Below, one piece after another: positions 1-11,128 of a DNA stretch of 64,000 nt. The stretch is taken from contig MJCC01000005.1 of assembly GCA_001766655.1 (NCBI GenBank), forward strand, positions 587,233 through 651,232, written 5' to 3'. The notes beneath the pieces were generated by a model, which had not been told where the DNA came from, ran no database searches, and saw only the letters and a list, made by a program, of their open reading frames with translations. Both the position numbers and the translations under genes were made by a program. Source of the stretch: Phytomonas francai. Lineage: Eukaryota; Euglenozoa; Kinetoplastea; Trypanosomatida; Trypanosomatidae. Numbering within the stretch: position 1 is the first letter of the stretch; each line of letters begins with the position of its first letter.

Positions 1-1
1 C

Positions 2-838
2 CCCCCCCCGGACGCGAAGGGGCGGGAGGGGGGCCACCCACGCAAGGGCGCCGCCGCGGGGTCCGACTCCCTCGAGACGAGCGACATCATCGTGATCGCA
101 CCGCCGTGCGCGGTGGGGGTACCCCAGGCAGCCGGCCACGCCCCCGCCAAGATCACCAGCCTCGACGCTAAACTCGATAAGGAGGTCATCAACTCGCCCG
201 AAGACGACGGGCTCGCAAAGTACGGGGGGTCCAATTCTGCCGCGACCTTCGGCTGGATCAGTGCGTTCAGCATGAGTGAGCGCTTGCAATATTCATTCAC
301 CATGTTATCACCCGAAGTAACATCGGAGACAGAAAGTACTAAAGCCGTTGATTCGAAAACTTCACAGGGGCCTGGGCAATTACACTCTTTCCACCCCCAG
401 GACATTCTGAATGAGTGGCAGAATAACGTACAGGTGCTTTCTTTTCAACCTAGGGAAATGCGCGGGGGGGGTCCCTCTGAGAAATATCACCAATTCCAGT
501 GGTATCCACGACCACAGTCCGGTGATGTCAAACCTGAAGTGGCAGGTGAAAGCATCGAGATGAACGCGAAACTGCATAACGACATCATTCATCTAATTCA
601 GAAGAAGCGGGCTTTAGTGTTGAAATACCCTTCCGAGCTGCCATGCGAGCTGGATGAGATGGTGCGTCACCGCCGCCCACGCACCCCACGTAGTTTTTAC
701 GGTCCCTTGAAACCTAAGGTAGGAAAAGATTGGTTCCGCGACGCCACGAAGAGCATCACGCGTGTATCCTCGCCTGATCTTAGTAGACTTGAGAAGGACG
801 ATGCTCCCCGTGAACACTGCGTTCATGATGCGCCGTGA
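2..838 (+). CDS. Hypothetical protein, 5'-truncated by the window edge
   Basis: The reading frame is open from base 2 to the TGA at 836-838, so the true start lies outside the window. The first codon that could be mistaken for a start, near base 92, is GTG and is not a credible eukaryotic start. The visible part (about 278 residues) begins with a Gly/Pro/Ala-rich, GC-rich stretch and ends in a basic region containing RHRRPRTPRSFYG and a KPKVGKDWF segment. I see no recognisable domain, signal peptide or membrane span. The first 250 bases are much richer in GC than the rest of the gene. The composition suggests a largely disordered protein. I do not recognise the family. Confidence 0.6.
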   Translation, partial: PPPDAKGREGGHPRKGAAAGSDSLETSDIIVIAPPCAVGVPQAAGHAPAKITSLDAKLDKEVINSPEDDGLAKYGGSNSAATFGWISAFSMSERLQYSFTMLSPEVTSETESTKAVDSKTSQGPGQLHSFHPQDILNEWQNNVQVLSFQPREMRGGGPSEKYHQFQWYPRPQSGDVKPEVAGESIEMNAKLHNDIIHLIQKKRALVLKYPSELPCELDEMVRHRRPRTPRSFYGPLKPKVGKDWFRDATKSITRVSSPDLSRLEKDDAPREHCVHDAP

Positions 839-1821
839 ATGTAAACCAGTAATTGAAAGGATGAACCGATGCCAACCATACGCCAAGATACTTTTATACA
901 TGTGGCACTCTCACTGGGGAAGAAACTGCAGTGTTGGTTCCACTATACGTGCATAAAAGTGGGAATAATATTTAAATAAACAGTAGGCATTTTCTCAAAC
1001 TTTGAACACGAACTGCCACTACCACGGAGAGTTATCGTTGCCTACTTTCGGAAACGTATATATATATTTTTTTTCCTAAAGTTACAGAAAGAGGGGAAAG
1101 GATTTGTTTTTCATAAAACGAATCTTCGATTACTGACATTATAACTTTTTGTACTTTGTTGCATAGTATTATTTTTTTTCCCGCCGTGCTTCCACATATT
1201 ACTTGGGCTTTTATTCTTAGCCTAATATATTCCCTTTTTTCCCTTCGCTTTACTTAAGTTGTGTCTGAAAGTAAGGTTAACCTTAAGGATATACTGGATT
1301 GGTATCAAATATTATTTTTATAGTGATGGTGCCTCTTATGGATTGATGCCGTATGTTATTGCTTTTAAATTTTTATACACCTTTACCCTTTATATGTGAA
1401 ATTTTATTCACAGTGAACCGATTTACTAATATGAGATACTAACCTTGTATGACATCGTGTTCGCAAACCACCCGGATCCCCAATTAAACGCTTCTATATC
1501 AATAGTGTTTTTACTTTTTCATTCCACTAATACTCTTCAAAACTATTGCATTAGACTTCGAATTATGGATAAATAAGGACTGTGGGAGGTACAATAGGTG
1601 CATACATTCTAGAACGTTTTTTAAAAACTATATTCTATGAAAATAACTTTCCATTTTTCTTGACACTTCATTGATAGGTTTTCTCTTATGGGTGTGCCAA
1701 TTTTCCACTATATACATGTAAACTAATGTGGTTTGAATACGCTGTACCATTTGGGAGTAACACAGTAAAGAGGAATTTATCGAATATGCTTTTTCGTAGA
1801 CAATGAAATTATCTTACTCAA

Positions 1822-1825
<4 letters not shown>

Positions 1826-1858
<33 letters not shown>
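1826..1858. repeat. TA dinucleotide microsatellite
   Basis: An uninterrupted TA run of about 33 bases lies within an AT-rich spacer. Confidence 0.9.
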
Positions 1859-1860
<2 letters not shown>

Positions 1861-2389
1861 CTATCTGGTGTAGTTTTTTTTAAATGAATATCTTTTTCAT
1901 TATTCTCCCCAGTCACACATTTAGAGACATTCGTTGAGCTTTCCCTCTGATACCGTGAATGCAAAAAGGCCGGGGTGGGCTATTTTGTTTTCCTCGAATG
2001 TCTTTAATGTTGTACTCTATTTCTTTGCACAGCTCGTGTACTAACGTGAAGTGCACTCTTGGGTGCCAATCGCTATCGTTACAAAAATACGAATATGTCA
2101 CTTTTTGTGTATACGGAAACTCATCACTTACCCCTGGGGCGTGCGCATATATGTATTTGTAGACTCTGAGGGAGAGCCAGCTTTACATATACAGACAGGA
2201 TAGAACACTTTTCGAGTGGTATACTTATGTAGATTTTCCTATGCAGGAAAAGACATTAAAAAAAATGAAGAATACCTGATGCGATTTATGTTTGTACCAG
2301 GGTATGGCACGACTATACATATAGGGTGAGTGTATGTGTGATTCATGAATTTAATGGTGGGAGATGTTCGTCCGATTGGTTTATTCGGA

Positions 2390-2415
2390 TATATATACAT
2401 ATATATATATATATA
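2390..2415. repeat. TA microsatellite (one C interruption)
   Basis: An AT/TA run with a single C interruption near 2398 lies in the same spacer as the 1826-1858 run. Confidence 0.85.
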
Positions 2416-3497
2416 AATCCTTTCCAGAAAAGACACGTGCAGGGAAAGGATGCTTCGTGAGCTGTAAACAAAGTTCAAGTAGCACTATTGTGGGACTAAA
2501 TGAATCAATTATCAAGATACTTTATAATAAATCAAGCATTATCTGAACGATAGGCTTTAGTGAGGAAATAAAAGGTTTATTGATACCAGAGCTCTGAATG
2601 AACTGTGTAGAAAGGGTGCGTGAAATTTAAGGATCCGATTCAGATTAGATATTTATCCTCTTGACATTCATTATTGTCATTGTTCACGAATTCAAGGGGA
2701 TAGTAATTTCGAAAGATATTTTTTATTTTAAAAAATGGACGTTTTAAATAATTTGCCAAAATCGAACTCGGTTGCTGTTATATTTATGTATATACACGTT
2801 AAACACATTGAAAGAATTTTTTTCCCACGGATGTGTCTAATGTAATTGATGCTAAAGTTTAATGCATACACTATCGATATAATATCTAGCTTATTTTCAT
2901 GAATTTGTACCAGAAACATCTGGTACATTCAATCTATTGTTTTTTTTATATTTGCAATTTTCTATCCGCATTCGAGAAGAATTTTCCGCTTAACCTTTTT
3001 CTCTTCAACATTGTATTAGCATTTATCCGTGACAAGAATAAAAAATATAATATCAAAGAAGTGAACTATTTTTTCTGAATATTTTGAGATATCTTTTCTG
3101 TGTCCCCCCTTTTTTTCAGAACTAACTTGTTGACGATGTTCTCTTCAATTCTTGAATGCTGCATGGTGTAACAATATTTCTTATGTATTTTGACATTTGC
3201 TATATGTTAAAATACCATCTTTTTTTCCCATCATCGCTTCTGTTCTTTCTTTATGTTATCGTTCTTAAGCAGTGTAGTATCATTTAATGATATATCCCGA
3301 AGAACAATCAAGGAAAAGCAACACTAACAACGGGAAAAATTCAACTACTTTTTTGAAAAGGTTGTGGATTGTATCATATCTTTTCAGGTGCAGATTAAAT
3401 CCCCCACCCCTTTTTCTTACACAAAGACCTCATAGAATTGCTATAGGGCTCACGCACTAGAAGCAGCAGTAGCAGTACTATCGGGAGGAGTAAGCAC

Positions 3498-3512
3498 CCT
3501 TTTTTTTTCCAG
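3498..3512 (+). promoter_or_regulatory. Putative spliced-leader acceptor (polypyrimidine tract + AG)
   Basis: A C/T-only tract ends at 3510 and is followed directly by AG at 3511-3512, 65 bases before the ATG of the polyglutamine gene. The layout fits trans-splicing in kinetoplastids. A second C/T tract near 3400-3420, with AG at 3425-3426, is an alternative. Confidence 0.55.
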
Positions 3513-3576
3513 ACCAAGAGTTCATTTTTTGCAGTACGTTCATCTTTTCAGAGAGGATTTTAAAAAGTAGCTGTTA

Positions 3577-4335
3577 ATGAGGCCTAGAAATGCTAACGAC
3601 AACTCCTTCTATAATGATGATATGAAGGCTTTGGCGATGCAGAACGCCCCTTTTTACAATCGTTTTGATTCGAGAGGAAACAATGTGTCTTCATCGCATA
3701 GCTATTATACACAGAAGAATCAGGACCCTAATGGTTCTTCAAATTTCGGAAACCACGTACAAGTCGGGTTTCATGGCAACAGGTACTATCAAAGTGGTAA
3801 TCATAGCTTCGACTATGTCCAGGGGCACAACCATGGCATGGGTCAGAGCAAACAATGTATCTCTAGCAATGCCTATGCATTCGATCAGAATTGTTACGAT
3901 AGCAGGTGTGAAGGAAATTCATATAGCCCAGTGCAGTGTTCCCAGAGGAATATATCCACTGATTGCCTTCCGTATTTTGATGCACTGATGGGTGGAAACA
4001 CTGCAATGCCTAAAAGGTTTTCTCAATCTCGGGCTGGAGTTGATAGAGATGTTAGAGCCACAACGAAGTTACCGGCACACTCTAGCAGCTCAAAGAATAA
4101 CGATAGCAACTACAGCATCGTTTCGATCGGGGCAACAGGGCTTCCTTCCCCTGCAAGGCCGTTCTATTGGATTCCAAACAAGAGATCATTTTTCGTCTTC
4201 AACAACAATTACGCGAATCAGCAAAACCCATTTTTGAATGCAGCGCTAGCTCGATATGGTCAAGAGCAGAAGCAACAGCAACAGCAGCAACAACAGCAAC
4301 AGCAACAACAGCAACAGCAACAACAGCAACAGCAA

Positions 4336-4367
<32 letters not shown>

Positions 4368-6300
4368 ACAACAGCAACAGCAGCAACAACAACAGCAACA
4401 GCAACAACAGCAACAGCAACAACAGCAACAGCAACAGCAGCAACAACAACAGCAACAGCAGCAACAGCAACAACAGCAACAGCAACAGCAGCAACAACAG
4501 CAACAGCAACAGCAGCAACAACAGCAACAGCAACAGCAACAGCAATATGATCTTAGTTATGTAAATACTACGAGCGAAGATATCCAAGATTCATACATCA
4601 CCAACTCTGCATTACAACATACTCAATACGAAAGCGACACGGCATATGTTGATAAAACGGTTCCAAACTGCAAGGACCATTATGACATCATTCCAGAAGA
4701 GCCTTCCGTTGCATGCGTTGAGCCGAGTTCAGAATTGTCGTTTCACGGCCCTATCGGCATACTGGGTCTCATTGCTGCAAAAAAGTTCCACGAAATAAAG
4801 GATACTGGAGAGGCTGCAGGTATAGGGGAGCGGGAGCTTAGGTTAAATGTATGGTGTAGCTGGGATATTTTACTTGAAGCGACATATGTAGATTCACCTA
4901 GGGGGATTGATGATTTATATGACAATAAAGAAATACCTCAAGATCAAAATCAGACTGAGCAAGTGTTAGCGAATGGTAAGGATAGCGGTGTGCCCAAAGA
5001 GGAAAGGCATGACACCCGAAACATCGTTTCTAGGGTGATTTCAGTCGTAGACTTGGGGTCCGTTCCGAGCGTTCAAATCAAGCCTGTTGAAAATTTCAAT
5101 TACCAAGAAGATACTCAGCGTAGCATATCACATGCACAACATTGTGGTAGAAGTGAATTCAATACTGTAGACAAAAACACCGAATCGTATTTCTACCTCA
5201 ACTCCATGATGAACTTATGGGATGAATCCGAAAGGGATGACTATGGATCTCAGCATTTTTCTGAGAATACTGATACCAATAGCATGGTCTCTTCAGATGC
5301 TCCTAAGACTGCACAAAGTTCACAGAAAAATGTGAAGACGATTGTGGTGCCGCTAACACCCTATAATGTAAGTGAACCTAAAAATCTTGAAAACAACCAG
5401 ACCCTTGAGGAGTCTTCTTTGCAACAGAAAGAGCCCGATGTAAAGAAGAATACCTTCACGCGCAAGGTTATGCAGCTTATCAAAAAAATAAGCTTTAGGA
5501 GTGTATTCTCCGGGAATGATACGGGGCACTTTTTGGAAAGTCAGAGCTTGGATTCCACAAACAACGACCCGTCGTCAGCATCTGCAGTTCCTTTGGAAAT
5601 GGCAAAAAAACAAACTAACTCTACGGAGGATAGAGATATGTGCACCCCTCTACCCGTCTGCAGGAAAACAAAAAAAAACTCAAAAGTGAAGGAAATTTCG
5701 GTACCTGTGGAATCGGAAACAAAACTGGAGAGACGTACCTCCTCCAAGTTAAATGGAAATTACACGTGTTTTACGCTGAACAATCTGATCGAGTCGAAGA
5801 CTCCGGGCCCTATGAAGGGGACACAACCCAAGTGGACTAAGACAAATTCTAATGATGCTAAAACTCATAATGATACTTGCACTAGCGACACCAAATTGAA
5901 GACACCGACACACGCCACCACCTTTCCAGTCCAACATGTCGTAGGTGAAGGTAAGGAAGCGCGGCCTTCAAAGTCGGTGCACGAGCCCACGATCATCGAG
6001 CGCCTATTCCGCATTGGCCCCTCCAAACTTCCCGAACTACCGAGGCGCGTGCGTCGAGACTCCGCCTCATCGCCTAAGGCCTCTGGCACAAGGGGACTGT
6101 CCCAGGCGACGCCGGGACTGGCCGCTGTCCGTGCAAAGGGCGTGGAAAAACACGAAAAAGGTGGTGCAGAGTGGACCAAGAAGGAAAAGCCCCTCCCTGT
6201 CGATAGTGCTGAGGTAACGGCAGAGACATCCTGGGTGACGCTGCCAAGACTATCGAAAACAACCGGAGAAGAATCGAGCTCAGCTATTGGGAAAAGCTAA
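3577..6300 (+). CDS. Polyglutamine, prion-like disordered protein (907 aa)
   Basis: The ATG at 3577 follows a good splice-acceptor layout by 65 bases. The first 230 residues are rich in Asn, Gln, Tyr, Ser, Gly and His, a prion-like composition. Residues 233-323 are 91 consecutive glutamines encoded by mixed CAG and CAA codons. A short more hydrophobic patch follows (about 390-445, including GPIGILGLIAAKKF and NVWCSWDILLEATYV), then a charged Ser/Thr/Asn-rich region. The last 120 residues are basic and GC-rich in DNA. A segment near 630 (TRKVMQLIKKISFRSVF) could be an amphipathic or basic helix. I recognise no enzyme or RNA-binding domain. Low-complexity proteins of this kind often join RNA granules, but that is inference from composition only. 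The motif SRVISV near residue 486 recurs as SRVISL in the next gene. Confidence 0.85.
4273..4545 (+). repeat. Coding CAG/CAA repeat, 91 glutamine codons
   Basis: This is 273 bases made only of CAG and CAA codons in irregular alternation, in frame within the 907-residue gene. The other frames read as poly-Ala/Thr, poly-Ser/Asn and, on the minus strand, poly-Leu. Those are shadows and not genes. The CAA interruptions reduce pure-CAG slippage but still permit length variation. Confidence 0.95.
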
Positions 6301-8854
6301 ATAGGACTAAAATAAAATAAGCAGTTGTAGTATATCTACAAAACTATATCTGCTGAAATTACATGTGTATTGATATCATCTTTTTCCTACCTTTCGGTCA
6401 TTGTTTAAAGGTGAAAAGCTTGAAGAGGCATGCCATCAGTGATGCACAGCACAACGATCACCTAAAAATATGTTATAGCGTGCAATATGGAGAGTGTTTT
6501 TTGCTTGTTTTTCATTAGAATAAAAAATTCTTTACTTTAATGCTTCAACGAGGACTTATATATATATATATATATATGAGTTCTAGATAGTGATACTAAT
6601 GACTATTTTCCTTTATTCATGTGTTCTCCCAATTGTTTGTGTACATTTAAGTATTGAATTGAACTGTATTATTCTGAAAAAGGATAGAAAGAGGTGTAAA
6701 GGATCCCCTCTAAATATTATTGTATTTTTTTTTCAAAGACATAAGTAATTTTACGACGTTTTTCTGCTATATTTTATCTATAAGTCAAAGTTCTTTTTCA
6801 CCTATGCATTTGTTTTTAGTATGTGTTTTATGCACTTTCAAAATATACTTGGCCATTGTGCGTTCTTTTTTTTATAAAATCAAGTTTAAGTTCCAATGGA
6901 AAGAAAGATAGATCGATATTAAAAAGAATATTAGTTGGAATTATTTGTTAAAAACTCATTAACGTTAAATGAAGCTCTCTGAATTCTTACGTTATCAGGA
7001 TTCACCACGTAAGCTTCGTTTGTATGTCGACTTATAGTTTTGTAATACGATTATTACTATTACTTTTACTTAAAGTAAAGGTGAAAGTCTATCTTTTAAA
7101 TGTAAACTAACTTTCTATTAATTTATAATCAAAGTTAATAAGGAACTTAAAGTCGATATAGTTTTTGTTTCCAGTGCTTCGCAGGCAGTTTTTTTTTTTC
7201 TTGTTCATTTTTACCAATTATGCTGCTCTCAAAACGTATGTGTTGAAAGGTGGTCTCAAAGTGCATTCACTTCACTTGCATTTCCCTCACCATTGATACA
7301 AACATAACTTTTGCACTATTGTGTTTCGCATTTTAAACATTGTTTGCAACTATATAATAGGATAGCCATACATATATATTTGCAATTCTACTTTACTTTG
7401 CATTGCTTTCGGAAAATACAATAGTAGTATATATCCAACCCATTAATGCTTCTTATCTACTTTTTTTTTTATTGGATAGAATACAAAGCATTATAGTTTC
7501 AAGATCTAACAGGCCGTTTATATGTATATGGAGCATTTTTTTTCTACTGCACAATTTTCGATTTTCATTCGTACTTCTTTGGATACTCCTTTCTTAATGT
7601 TTTTTGAATTTCATTTTTTTCTTATGTTTTATTCATACCTTACTGAACAATCAATTTATAAAAACTAAAAAAAATCATGTGTACATGAATGTTGTACAGC
7701 TCTTTCGTTTATATTGTAAGCAAGGCGAAATACAATAAATTCAGGATATTATCAGGTGATTATGCTATTCCTTACTGCTTGTATCTTAATCGCATTTATG
7801 CCCTTATTTTATTCTTATATTAGTATTCTATTTAGGATCATGAGTTCGAAATAAGTGTCTCCACACCGTTGTATAATCTTACGTCTTTAGAGAAAAAGGG
7901 AGACAAATGCATATAGCCAATGACGATATCTATTTATCCATCTAGGTATACTCTTAGAGACCACAGCCTATTTGAGTTCCATCTGTTTGTGTTACCTAGC
8001 ATTTTCTCTCTTTCATACCTTGCTCTTCCTCTTCCCTTGTCCTTCCCCTCTGCGATCATGCATAAAAGGGAGTTTTTAAAAAAATGCTATTTAAAAAATA
8101 CTGCTTTTTTTTTCACCGGCAATTGATATCAATGTCGTTGGATAGTATCAAAGCCCATATTCGATACTAAAGAGTATTTCCCCTTTTGATATAATAAAGG
8201 TTCCGTGTTGTTATGAGGACTTTTTGGTCGTCAGCTTTTGGAAGCCTTCCAAGATCATATGTGTTTTGTTTATTTATTATTTTAATTAACTTATATCTCA
8301 CATACTTTGAAGAGGTTGCGCCTGATTTCCTCATCCTTTAAGAAGAAAAATGAGGAAAGCTTTGAGAATAAAAGAAATTGACAAATAATCACTTTTTCAT
8401 ACATACAAATGTTCCAAAAAGGACTTTTGAAGCTATGCAAGTGCACACTTGAACTTTTTCTTCTGGCTAGCCCTTGTAACATTCTATTATTGCCTTTTAT
8501 AAATATTTCTATACAATAAGGAAATTTATTAAAGGTAACTTCCATATCAAGATCAATCTATACCTTTTTTTACTAGGGATATATCAAGAATTCCTATAGG
8601 TGTCAACCAAGCTGTTAAGTTCACTTTTTCTTGCGCTACTTTTCTCTAGAATATAAGAGCACTCCCAAAAATACATACAAAAAGAAAAACCGCGGGATCT
8701 TTTAAACCTCATTAAGAAAAACTTTGAATTCGGAAAAGTGCACAGACCACTCGCATATTGCTTCACAACTAGTATATATAGACAGTGGTGGAAAAATATA
8801 TAGTCTCCATTTTTTGGTTTAGGTATTTCTCTATTCTATAGGTGTCAAAGTAAC
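6301..8854. other. AT-rich gene-free spacer
   Basis: This is 2.55 kb of T-rich, AT-rich sequence between the polyglutamine gene and the 757-residue gene. It includes a TA microsatellite at 6557-6577 and many T runs. Its ORFs are short and biased to Phe/Leu/Ile/Tyr, as expected for random AT-rich DNA. I see no RNA gene. Confidence 0.6.
6557..6577. repeat. TA dinucleotide microsatellite
   Basis: A perfect TA run of about 21 bases lies in the 3' spacer of the polyglutamine gene. Confidence 0.9.
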
Positions 8855-11128
8855 ATGCACGGACAGAACATGCCATATCGTCGTTATCCTCCTCCCTGCA
8901 ACCAAGATTTCAAACCTACACATGAACCCCTTCGGCCGTATCTTCCGCAGTTCAATCGCAACCTCTTCATGCACCCTACCAGACACACTGGAGTAGGAGT
9001 AAATAACGTACAATTAGGTGTCAAAAGAATACAGCAGACTCGCACGCCGTGTATGGAAAAGTGGTGGACCTCTGTCTCACAATTCATCAAATGGGTGGAT
9101 AGCCCACGCAATTTTAATTTAGACTGCGAGGAAAGTTCCAACCGTGCAGTGAAAGCAAAGCCGTTATTTATGTCAAGGCCTCATAATGGCGGTGGTTATG
9201 TATCGAACCCCCAAAGACAGCAAGTGGAACAGGCAAATTGTGACATGCAACGAGATACAGGTCTTATTCCCCCCATGGAAAATTGCTCATTTGCGTCTTA
9301 TTTTGACGTTATATCCGAATTTGGTGAGATCGAAGTAAAACCTTTGCCTTCTGCAAAAAATGAAGTCATGTCGGAAGCGGAATCTAAAACTTCGTCATGC
9401 CAATCGTCGGGCGTGGCGCCCAAGTGCAATGAGTCTCCTAGTTTAATCGTCTCTGAAGTTCAAAAAAGCTCAATATGCCTAGATTTAGCTAATGTGATGC
9501 CATCTCTTCGGACGGATGATGGCCAACACACTTTTCAGGAGAATTCTAATGACCATGAGGGATATAACGGTACTCACAACCCTTCTGAGCCCATCTCTCA
9601 GGCAGGATGCGAAGAGCAGTCAAAAGCATCACCACACCGTAGTAGCATGAACGTCATACCAGACTTTCAGATACTCAGTAAAAAAGGGTCCAAGAATGAC
9701 AACATGGGAAATGGGATTTTGCCTTGTTCCAAGAGCGAGCTCAGCTGTAAGGACGCACGCCTTTCCCAAAAAAGAGGATCATCTGGCTCCTGTGAAAAAG
9801 AAAGCCAGAAATCAAATTCTAACTATAATTCCGTGCAATCCTTCTCATTTCTACATAACAACAATAAGGTTGGGCACATAGCAACCCAAGCCCCTGAGTC
9901 GGCAATAGATGGGAAAGGGAAAAATGGACTTTCAAACGAGGAGGGTACGAAGCCGCTCATCAGTTCTAACAAAGTCAACGATTTAGAACATCCCTGTGGG
10001 AAGACCTTAGAGATAGCAGTACCCGGTAGCATATCCTCCTTATGCCCGAAACTGGGGCGAACGTTAAGCAAGCATGCTAATCAAAATTTCAATATGAACA
10101 GTCCTGATTTCCAAACTAGCAGGGACTCATTTTCTGGCGTGCCATCCTATGACTTTAACTGTAATTTGGGGTGTGAAGGACTTCAGGTAAGCCATCAGGG
10201 ATCTAAACACTTGGTGGAACTTCTGGACAATACACACGCAGGCTCCTCGCTTTACGCATTGAAACAGTCCACGAACACAGCAATGGCTAACTCTATTATG
10301 GGTTCATTTGGATTGACACCGAAAACTGCAGAGCTGTCGCACTTGAAACCAATCCATACAGATATGGCTCAAGAAGCTCATGCGACTTATGGAAATACCT
10401 TAGGAACCAAACACTCCAATTTGGGTACTGGTGACGTGGCTCGTACGCAAGCACCTTCCACCTCCGTAGTTTTACCCTCTAAACCACAGCTGAATAAAAA
10501 AATAGACATAGCTTCAATTTCTCACATTGCAGCATTAGCAAAAGCATATAGTGCTCACCAACGTTCAAACAGGAAGCTCGTGCTCGATTCTGAAAAGCAA
10601 AGTGACGCTTCCAACCTTTATAGGGTAAAAGCAGTTTTTATTGATGAAAACTTGGAACAGAAGGCGGCGATAAGCTCCAGGTTGCAGAACCCTAATATTA
10701 GGAGTCCATCGGAAAAGAAGCTACCTACCTCTCCAAACGCCAGTGCGTCACCGCACGTCAGAGATTATTCAGCTGTCATATCCAGGGTAATATCACTCCC
10801 TGATAAGGCTAAGCACAACAAAGGCTCCGTCATAGAGAGCAGCAATTCCCATACTGCTGAGGTTTCCGAATCACTGTTAAATGACAAAAACCGTAGCATC
10901 GAAGTAGTGAGAAGGAGAGACAACGACCTTAAAAAGGAAACCAAACCTAATGCTAATGATGAAAATCCTAACGAGGTTGGTAAAGTACCATATATTGCCA
11001 TATTACCGATTCTGCTTTTTGAAGTAACAAAATCGAGTCGACGCGTCGATTGCCCTTGCGAAAAAGTTGCTGCTGAAGAGGTAAAAAATACACTTCCTAC
11101 AATACAAATCCAAACAAAGCACTTTTGA
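8855..11128 (+). CDS. Hypothetical disordered protein (757 aa)
   Basis: The ORF runs from the ATG at 8855 to the TGA at 11126-11128. The N-terminus is rich in Pro, Tyr, Arg and Asn (MHGQNMPYRRYPPP). The body is a Ser/Asn/Lys-rich low-complexity chain with scattered Cys. A possible short helix lies near residues 550-570 (IDIASISHIAALAKAY). Near 645 the sequence SRVISL resembles SRVISV of the upstream 907-residue protein. Close to the C-terminus a hydrophobic patch (PYIAILPILLFEV) precedes a CPC motif. I recognise no known domain. It may be a highly diverged neighbour-paralogue of the 907-residue protein, but the shared motif is too short to prove it. Confidence 0.8.
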   Translation: MHGQNMPYRRYPPPCNQDFKPTHEPLRPYLPQFNRNLFMHPTRHTGVGVNNVQLGVKRIQQTRTPCMEKWWTSVSQFIKWVDSPRNFNLDCEESSNRAVKAKPLFMSRPHNGGGYVSNPQRQQVEQANCDMQRDTGLIPPMENCSFASYFDVISEFGEIEVKPLPSAKNEVMSEAESKTSSCQSSGVAPKCNESPSLIVSEVQKSSICLDLANVMPSLRTDDGQHTFQENSNDHEGYNGTHNPSEPISQAGCEEQSKASPHRSSMNVIPDFQILSKKGSKNDNMGNGILPCSKSELSCKDARLSQKRGSSGSCEKESQKSNSNYNSVQSFSFLHNNNKVGHIATQAPESAIDGKGKNGLSNEEGTKPLISSNKVNDLEHPCGKTLEIAVPGSISSLCPKLGRTLSKHANQNFNMNSPDFQTSRDSFSGVPSYDFNCNLGCEGLQVSHQGSKHLVELLDNTHAGSSLYALKQSTNTAMANSIMGSFGLTPKTAELSHLKPIHTDMAQEAHATYGNTLGTKHSNLGTGDVARTQAPSTSVVLPSKPQLNKKIDIASISHIAALAKAYSAHQRSNRKLVLDSEKQSDASNLYRVKAVFIDENLEQKAAISSRLQNPNIRSPSEKKLPTSPNASASPHVRDYSAVISRVISLPDKAKHNKGSVIESSNSHTAEVSESLLNDKNRSIEVVRRRDNDLKKETKPNANDENPNEVGKVPYIAILPILLFEVTKSSRRVDCPCEKVAAEEVKNTLPTIQIQTKHF

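Larger units (their letters stand above)
839..3576. other. AT-rich gene-free spacer (3'UTR/intergenic)
   Basis: This is 2.7 kb with many stops in all frames, T-rich runs and two TA microsatellites. The only ORFs are short and low-complexity. It probably holds the 3'UTR of the upstream gene and the 5'UTR of the polyglutamine gene. The only functional site I can support is the pyrimidine tract and AG at its end. Confidence 0.6.

Noticed and set aside
4167..4587. Poly-Ala/Thr, poly-Ser/Asn and poly-Leu ORFs over the glutamine repeat
   Set aside because: They are other-frame readings of the CAG/CAA tract inside a well-supported gene.
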